From Desulfobacteraceae bacterium (GTDB lineage: Bacteria > Desulfobacterota > Desulfobacteria > Desulfobacterales > Desulfobacteraceae), in the NCBI GenBank assembly GCA_003354055.1, contig PIVQ01000209.1, positions 1 through 10,162 on the forward strand: DNA of 10,162 nt. Reading direction: 5' to 3'. Positions 6,897 through 10,162 of this stretch are shown here, one piece after another; position 1 is the stretch's first letter, and the number at the start of each line of letters is the position of its first letter. The notes beneath the pieces are model-generated. The model ran no database searches, was not told the DNA's origin, and worked only from the letters and a program-made list of their open reading frames with translations. The position numbers and the translations under genes were made by a program.

Positions 6897-8402
6897 ATGA
6901 TAATTTTCAGGCGAATATATGGGCTGGCATTAGGGCTTATTCTTCTATGCCAGCCTATATCCGGTTTTGCAGACGGGGTAAAAACCTACTATAAACAATA
7001 CTCCATTTTCTCCTTTGACAATGAAGAATACCTTTGCGAACCCTATCTGGTACAGAAAAACGATTGGTTGTATAAAATATTTCGCCAAAAAGGCGAAATA
7101 TCAGCATCAGATTTCCCCAAATTTTTAAAAATTTTTAAAAAAATCAATCCAAAACTAAGTAATATTGATGCCATTGCCCCAGGCCACCAGATCCTGATCC
7201 CTCTTAAGCGGGTTGAAAGCCTCGCATACCAGCAAAAGGAAGAAGGAGTCGTTGAAGTACCGGTCCTTGAATTCTCACTTAAATTTGAAGAAAAGAACCT
7301 GGCTGACTACATTCGACAGCATACCATCCAATCCGGAGACACGGTATCAACCTTGTTGGGTAAAGAATTCCTGAAAAAGGGCGGAGCCGTATCAGAAGCA
7401 GGCAAAAAAACATTTACCCTTCTTAATCCGGATATAAAGGATATCAATCGGATTTACCTGGGCTCTCAGGTGTTGGTTCCTGCTCCAGATATCCTTTCCC
7501 AGCCCTGGTTTGAAACCTTTTTAGCCCAGGGTGCCCCCCAAGCCAGTCAGAGTAACTATAAGAAAAAAACAGAAGGGCAGGAACAGTCACAGGGAAAAGA
7601 CTTCCAGGCAATGCCTCAACCCGTACTCTCTCCCAGGGACCTGAGCAGGTTAAAACGATATGCCCAACTCATTGAGGGCACGCTCATGCACCAGGGCAAA
7701 ATGTACTTTCCCGGAAAAGATGGCAGCCCAGCCAAAACGCTGGATCTGTCCAAAACCCCTTTACTTGAAGAAAATGACGGAAAAAAGACTCTGGTTCTTC
7801 CCCCGGACACACCGGCTGCAGATTTCGACCAAGATCTTTTAAGTGCAATGAAAGCCTATTGGAAGGAAATCCAGCTTCAGGAACTAAACAAGGCACTTGC
7901 CCGCTCCTCTTTGTTCAATCAGAAGCGCCTGTCTCTTGATGAAGTACCAAAGTCCCAGGAAGCTTTAGTTGAAAAACTGATTTCCATAACCCCATATACA
8001 TATAGGCCCAATGAAAACATTCCCATTGTCCAGAACAAGATAGAAATGACTATTATCATGGGCCGTATTATCCACCAGAATGAACCGGATCGCTTAGTCA
8101 ACAAGGGCAATGTATACGGCCAGGCCCTTGAAACCATAAAAACCCAGGGGTATGAAATTTTAACCTTGTCACCGGATCTGAGTGTGGGAGAGATAAGTCT
8201 GTTGCTTTTTTCAAAACTGGGGTATGACACCTGGAAAAATCCAGCCATCAACGAAAACAACCAAGTGGAAACCCTTTACGGCCTGTATGTGAGCAAAGGC
8301 ATGGAAAAATATTTTATAGTCAGAACCCAACCGTCGGAACGGGCCAATGACTTTTTGACCCGGGAAGGAATTGAGCTGTTGATCATTAAGGAGATACCAT
8401 GA
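6897..8402 (+). CDS. secreted protein with two LysM domains and an unassigned C-terminal half
   Basis: A 501-residue protein from the ATG at 6897. Residues 1-25 form a classic signal peptide: IIFRR, a hydrophobic GLALGLILLC core, then a likely cut after GFA (25) before DG. An earlier in-frame ATG at 6819 would bury this signal and overlap thrC, so I rejected it. LysM 1 covers about residues 50-103 (YLVQKNDWLYKIF ... INPKLSNIDAIAPGHQILIPL) and LysM 2 about 141-195 (HTIQSGDTVSTLL ... LNPDIKDINRIYLGSQVLVP). LysM binds peptidoglycan glycan chains, so the mature protein probably sits in the periplasm. A Gln/Ser/Lys-rich linker follows at about 205-255. I do not recognise the last 240 residues, which look folded rather than repetitive. 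The gene lacks a clear ribosome binding site and may depend on coupling to thrC. It shares an ATGA overlap with the TPR lipoprotein gene, implying joint function. Two strong hairpins lie in its first 210 bases. Confidence 0.8.
   Translation: MIIFRRIYGLALGLILLCQPISGFADGVKTYYKQYSIFSFDNEEYLCEPYLVQKNDWLYKIFRQKGEISASDFPKFLKIFKKINPKLSNIDAIAPGHQILIPLKRVESLAYQQKEEGVVEVPVLEFSLKFEEKNLADYIRQHTIQSGDTVSTLLGKEFLKKGGAVSEAGKKTFTLLNPDIKDINRIYLGSQVLVPAPDILSQPWFETFLAQGAPQASQSNYKKKTEGQEQSQGKDFQAMPQPVLSPRDLSRLKRYAQLIEGTLMHQGKMYFPGKDGSPAKTLDLSKTPLLEENDGKKTLVLPPDTPAADFDQDLLSAMKAYWKEIQLQELNKALARSSLFNQKRLSLDEVPKSQEALVEKLISITPYTYRPNENIPIVQNKIEMTIIMGRIIHQNEPDRLVNKGNVYGQALETIKTQGYEILTLSPDLSVGEISLLLFSKLGYDTWKNPAINENNQVETLYGLYVSKGMEKYFIVRTQPSERANDFLTREGIELLIIKEIP
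6917..6960 (+). other. 14-bp near-perfect hairpin in the signal-peptide codons of the LysM gene
   Basis: ATATGGGCTGGCAT (6917-6930) pairs with ATGCCAGCCTATAT (6947-6960) across a 16-base loop. Thirteen pairs are Watson-Crick and one is G-U. It starts 20 bases after the LysM start codon and 30 bases after the thrC stop. It could limit readthrough or translation of the LysM/TPR pair, or protect the upstream message. No T-tract follows. Confidence 0.6.
7077..7101 (+). other. perfect 10-bp hairpin inside the LysM 1 codons
   Basis: ATATTTCGCC (7077-7086), loop AAAAA, GGCGAAATAT (7092-7101): ten perfect pairs. About 20 bases further on there are two copies of ATTTTTAAAA in tandem (7121-7140), ending in a run of seven A. 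The coding content here is ordinary LysM sequence, so the hairpin could be chance. Confidence 0.45.
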
Positions 8403-9154
8403 AAAAAATTCTCGTACTCATTTTTTGCGGATGTATGGTGCTTTCCTGCACCGCATCCACGGAAAGCCGGGAGAAAAAAATAAAACTCGCCAAAGCCATA
8501 AAAAAAGAAGGGGATGTATTTCAGTCCCAGGGAAACTATACTGCCGCACTGACAAAGCTACTTGAAGCTGAGAAATTGACTCCAAATGATCCCTATCTCC
8601 AAAACAGTCTGGGGTTGGCTTATATGGGAAAAAAACGATATGATCTTGCAGCCACAGCATTTAACAAGGCTCTTTCACAGAAATCTGACTATACGGAAGC
8701 GAGAAACAATTTAGGGGCCGCCTATCTGCGCCAGAAAAAGTGGGATATTGCCATTGACCAATTCAATCAGGTTTTGGAAAGCCTTATCTACCCAACCCCA
8801 CATTATCCTCTGACAAATATAGGTTGGGCATATCTTGGACAACAAAATTTTGCCAATGCCCAATTATACTTTAATAAAGCACTTGATGAAAAACCCGGAT
8901 TCATAACCGCCGTTCACGGTTTAGCTCAGGTATATCTTCGTACCGGACAGATTGACCGGACAATTGCCTATCTTCATAAACATCTCAGGAGAAATCCGAA
9001 TGCTGCTATTCTCCATGCAGATCTGGCCCATGCATATGAAGTCAAGGGCTTGCGGCGCCAAGCCATTAAAGCATGGGAACTTGTATTAAAACTCATTCCA
9101 GAGGACACCCCCCTGGCAAGGAAGGCTGAAGATCGTTTGATAGAGCTACAATAA
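8399..9154 (+). CDS. TPR lipoprotein, PilF/PilW-like
   Basis: A 251-residue protein. The N-terminus MKKILVLIFCGCMVLSC is a lipoprotein signal with lipobox VLSC, giving a lipidated cysteine at residue 17; with no Asp next to it, outer-membrane sorting is plausible. From about residue 32 to 237 there are six tandem TPR units of about 34 residues, with the usual pattern (for example NSLGLAYMGKKRYDLAATAF, NLGAAYLRQKKWDIAIDQF, IGWAYLGQQNFANAQLYF). This matches the PilF/PilW type of pilotin, which helps the PilQ secretin reach and multimerise in the outer membrane. The secretin gene next door supports that idea, although it is on the opposite strand. The start overlaps the LysM stop (ATGA), so the pair is translationally coupled. 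Generic TPR scaffolding for another envelope process is the alternative. Confidence 0.82.
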   Translation: MKKILVLIFCGCMVLSCTASTESREKKIKLAKAIKKEGDVFQSQGNYTAALTKLLEAEKLTPNDPYLQNSLGLAYMGKKRYDLAATAFNKALSQKSDYTEARNNLGAAYLRQKKWDIAIDQFNQVLESLIYPTPHYPLTNIGWAYLGQQNFANAQLYFNKALDEKPGFITAVHGLAQVYLRTGQIDRTIAYLHKHLRRNPNAAILHADLAHAYEVKGLRRQAIKAWELVLKLIPEDTPLARKAEDRLIELQ

Positions 9155-9207
9155 GGGAAAATAAAAAATTTTACTTTGCTCGACGATTTCGAATAGTATT
9201 TTTGTAC

Positions 9208-9238
9208 AAAAAAAACTAAAACTTTAAATTTTAAGTTT
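9208..9238 (-). terminator. AT-rich candidate terminator for the secretin gene
   Basis: On the minus strand, just past the secretin stop, a weak hairpin (AAACTT 9219-9224 with AAGTTT 9233-9238) is followed by eight consecutive T (complement of A8 at 9208-9215). A 14-base perfect palindrome TTTTTGTACAAAAA (9199-9212) overlaps the T-tract. The stem has little GC, so termination strength is doubtful. I saw no separate terminator for the TPR gene on the plus strand. Confidence 0.35.
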
Positions 9239-9244
9239 AAAACC

Positions 9245-10162
9245 TTAGTTCACAGCACCGTCAGCGACCTTTTTCTGCTCAAGCTGAACAATTGAAGGGG
9301 TTAAAAAGATGAGCAACTCAGTCCTGTTGTCCACGTCGGTTTTTGTGGAAAACAGGTACCCCAATACAGGAATTCCGCTCAAAAAGGGTATCCCGTCATC
9401 ATCCTTGGTTTGGGTAGTCTTAACCACACCACCGATAACCACTGTATCATTATTATTGACCAAAAGTTCGGTTTCAGCCTCATTGGTTGCTAAAACCGGG
9501 ACCTGATCTCCAGAAAGCTCTATAAAGCTGGCCACATCATTTTTGGTCAGATGTATGGTCATAGAAATCCGTTTATCCGGGGTCACATGAGGAGTAACTT
9601 CCAGCAGTAGATCTATGTCTTTATATGAAACAGAAGATCCGCCGGAATCATCCCTTTCCAAGTAAGCATATTCCTGCCCCTGCTTAATCATGGCTTTTTT
9701 ATTATCCAAAGTAAAAATCCGGGGAGAAGAAACAATTCTAACATCTCCCAATTCTTCGGAAGCTTCCAATTGAGCATTCAACGCGGTGACTGAAGATCCG
9801 AAAAGTCTAAAAAAAGAGAAACTACCTGCAACGCCTATGGCTGAATTATTGAGGGAAAGTTGAAAATCATCCGTATAGGTGGAGGTTTGGGTGGAATCAT
9901 TGGACAGATGCCAGTTCATCCCGATGGTTCTGGAAAATTCCTTGGTTACTTCCACGACCTTGGCTTCAATCATAATCTGAGGAGTTACCGTATCCAGGCG
10001 GTAGATAAGATCATGGGCCTGGTAGATTTTGGCCTGGGTATCGGTAAGGATGATCATATTGGTCCGGGTATCCACAGACACCCGCCCTCGGTCCGGCGTC
10101 AAAATCTGGGTGATATGAGGCTGGATATCTGCAGTGGCGTCCGAATAATTAATAGGAATATA
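9245..10162 (-). CDS. pilQ: secretin, PilQ-like (N-terminus outside window)
   Basis: The frame is open from the right edge to a TAA at 9245-9247: 305 residues of the C-terminal part. It begins in the last N-domain before the pore (DIQPHITQ, then VSVDTRTNMIILTD and YRLDTVTPQIMIEAKVVEV). The secretin core follows: INVE-like strands, VRIVSSPRIFTLDNKKAMIKQG, LLLEVTPHVTPD, then VPVLATNEAETELLVNNNDTVVIGGVVKT. It closes with the family signature GIPFLSGIPVLGYLFSTK and ELLIFLTPSIV. Secretins form the large outer-membrane ring through which type IV pili, type II secretion or filamentous phage pass. The short C-terminus directly after ELLIFLTPSIV and the N-domain style favour PilQ of type IV pili over GspD, which usually carries an S-domain. 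AMIN domains and the signal peptide cannot be seen. A TTG at 10102 is internal, not the start. It converges with the TPR lipoprotein gene. Confidence 0.88.
   Translation of the reverse strand, partial: YIPINYSDATADIQPHITQILTPDRGRVSVDTRTNMIILTDTQAKIYQAHDLIYRLDTVTPQIMIEAKVVEVTKEFSRTIGMNWHLSNDSTQTSTYTDDFQLSLNNSAIGVAGSFSFFRLFGSSVTALNAQLEASEELGDVRIVSSPRIFTLDNKKAMIKQGQEYAYLERDDSGGSSVSYKDIDLLLEVTPHVTPDKRISMTIHLTKNDVASFIELSGDQVPVLATNEAETELLVNNNDTVVIGGVVKTTQTKDDDGIPFLSGIPVLGYLFSTKTDVDNRTELLIFLTPSIVQLEQKKVADGAVN

Noticed and set aside
10100..10102. TTG as the start of the secretin
   Set aside because: The frame continues to the window edge with secretin-like sequence (20 more residues), so the gene is truncated by the window.

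Overview
The window is about 10.2 kb of mostly ordinary, densely packed bacterial chromosome. The mix of genes suggests an anaerobic Gram-negative of the Desulfobacterota, probably near Desulfobacter/Desulfobacula in the Desulfobacteraceae. This placement is an inference from protein style and moderate GC, since no rRNA or other marker is present. The genes are a polyprenyl-phosphate transporter-type DUF368 protein, protein-isoaspartate methyltransferase, a 2-TM K+ channel with an RCK module, a divergent 5-formyl-THF cyclo-ligase, serS, thrC, a LysM protein, a TPR lipoprotein and a PilQ-like secretin. I see no tRNA, rRNA, CRISPR array, transposase or prophage gene.

Layout. Positions 1-1723 (minus strand) hold a likely pcm-DUF368 pair: pcm is transcribed first and the DUF368 gene runs off the left edge. 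A gene-free stretch of about 380 bp follows (1724-2102), containing a GC-rich block of nested inverted repeats. The K+ channel gene (plus, 2103-3104) converges on the cyclo-ligase gene (minus, 3359-3946). Between them are a long imperfect palindrome of about 110 bp that starts at the channel's stop codon, a likely bidirectional terminator and a small hairpin. A divergent promoter region (3947-4122) then separates the cyclo-ligase from a plus-strand run: serS, thrC, the LysM protein and the TPR lipoprotein. Within this run serS and thrC overlap, thrC and the LysM gene are 10 bp apart, and the LysM and TPR genes share an ATGA overlap. The run converges on the 3' part of a PilQ-like secretin gene (minus, from 9245 to the right edge).

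How the genes fit together. Left and centre are housekeeping functions: protein repair, lipid-carrier recycling, K+ flux, folate metabolism, seryl-tRNA and threonine synthesis. The right end looks like envelope or type IV pilus biology: a secreted LysM protein, a TPR lipoprotein resembling PilF/PilW pilotins, and a secretin. The link between the LysM/TPR pair and the secretin rests on proximity and domain type only, because the genes are convergent and not co-transcribed.

The most unusual items are non-coding: the structured block at 1868-2007, the palindrome at 3100-3209, and two strong hairpins inside the first 210 bases of the LysM gene. At protein level, the K+ channel has a non-canonical selectivity filter (TVGFL), the cyclo-ligase has altered signature residues, and the LysM protein has a C-terminal half I cannot assign. 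I do not see clear evidence of a wholly new multi-gene system.
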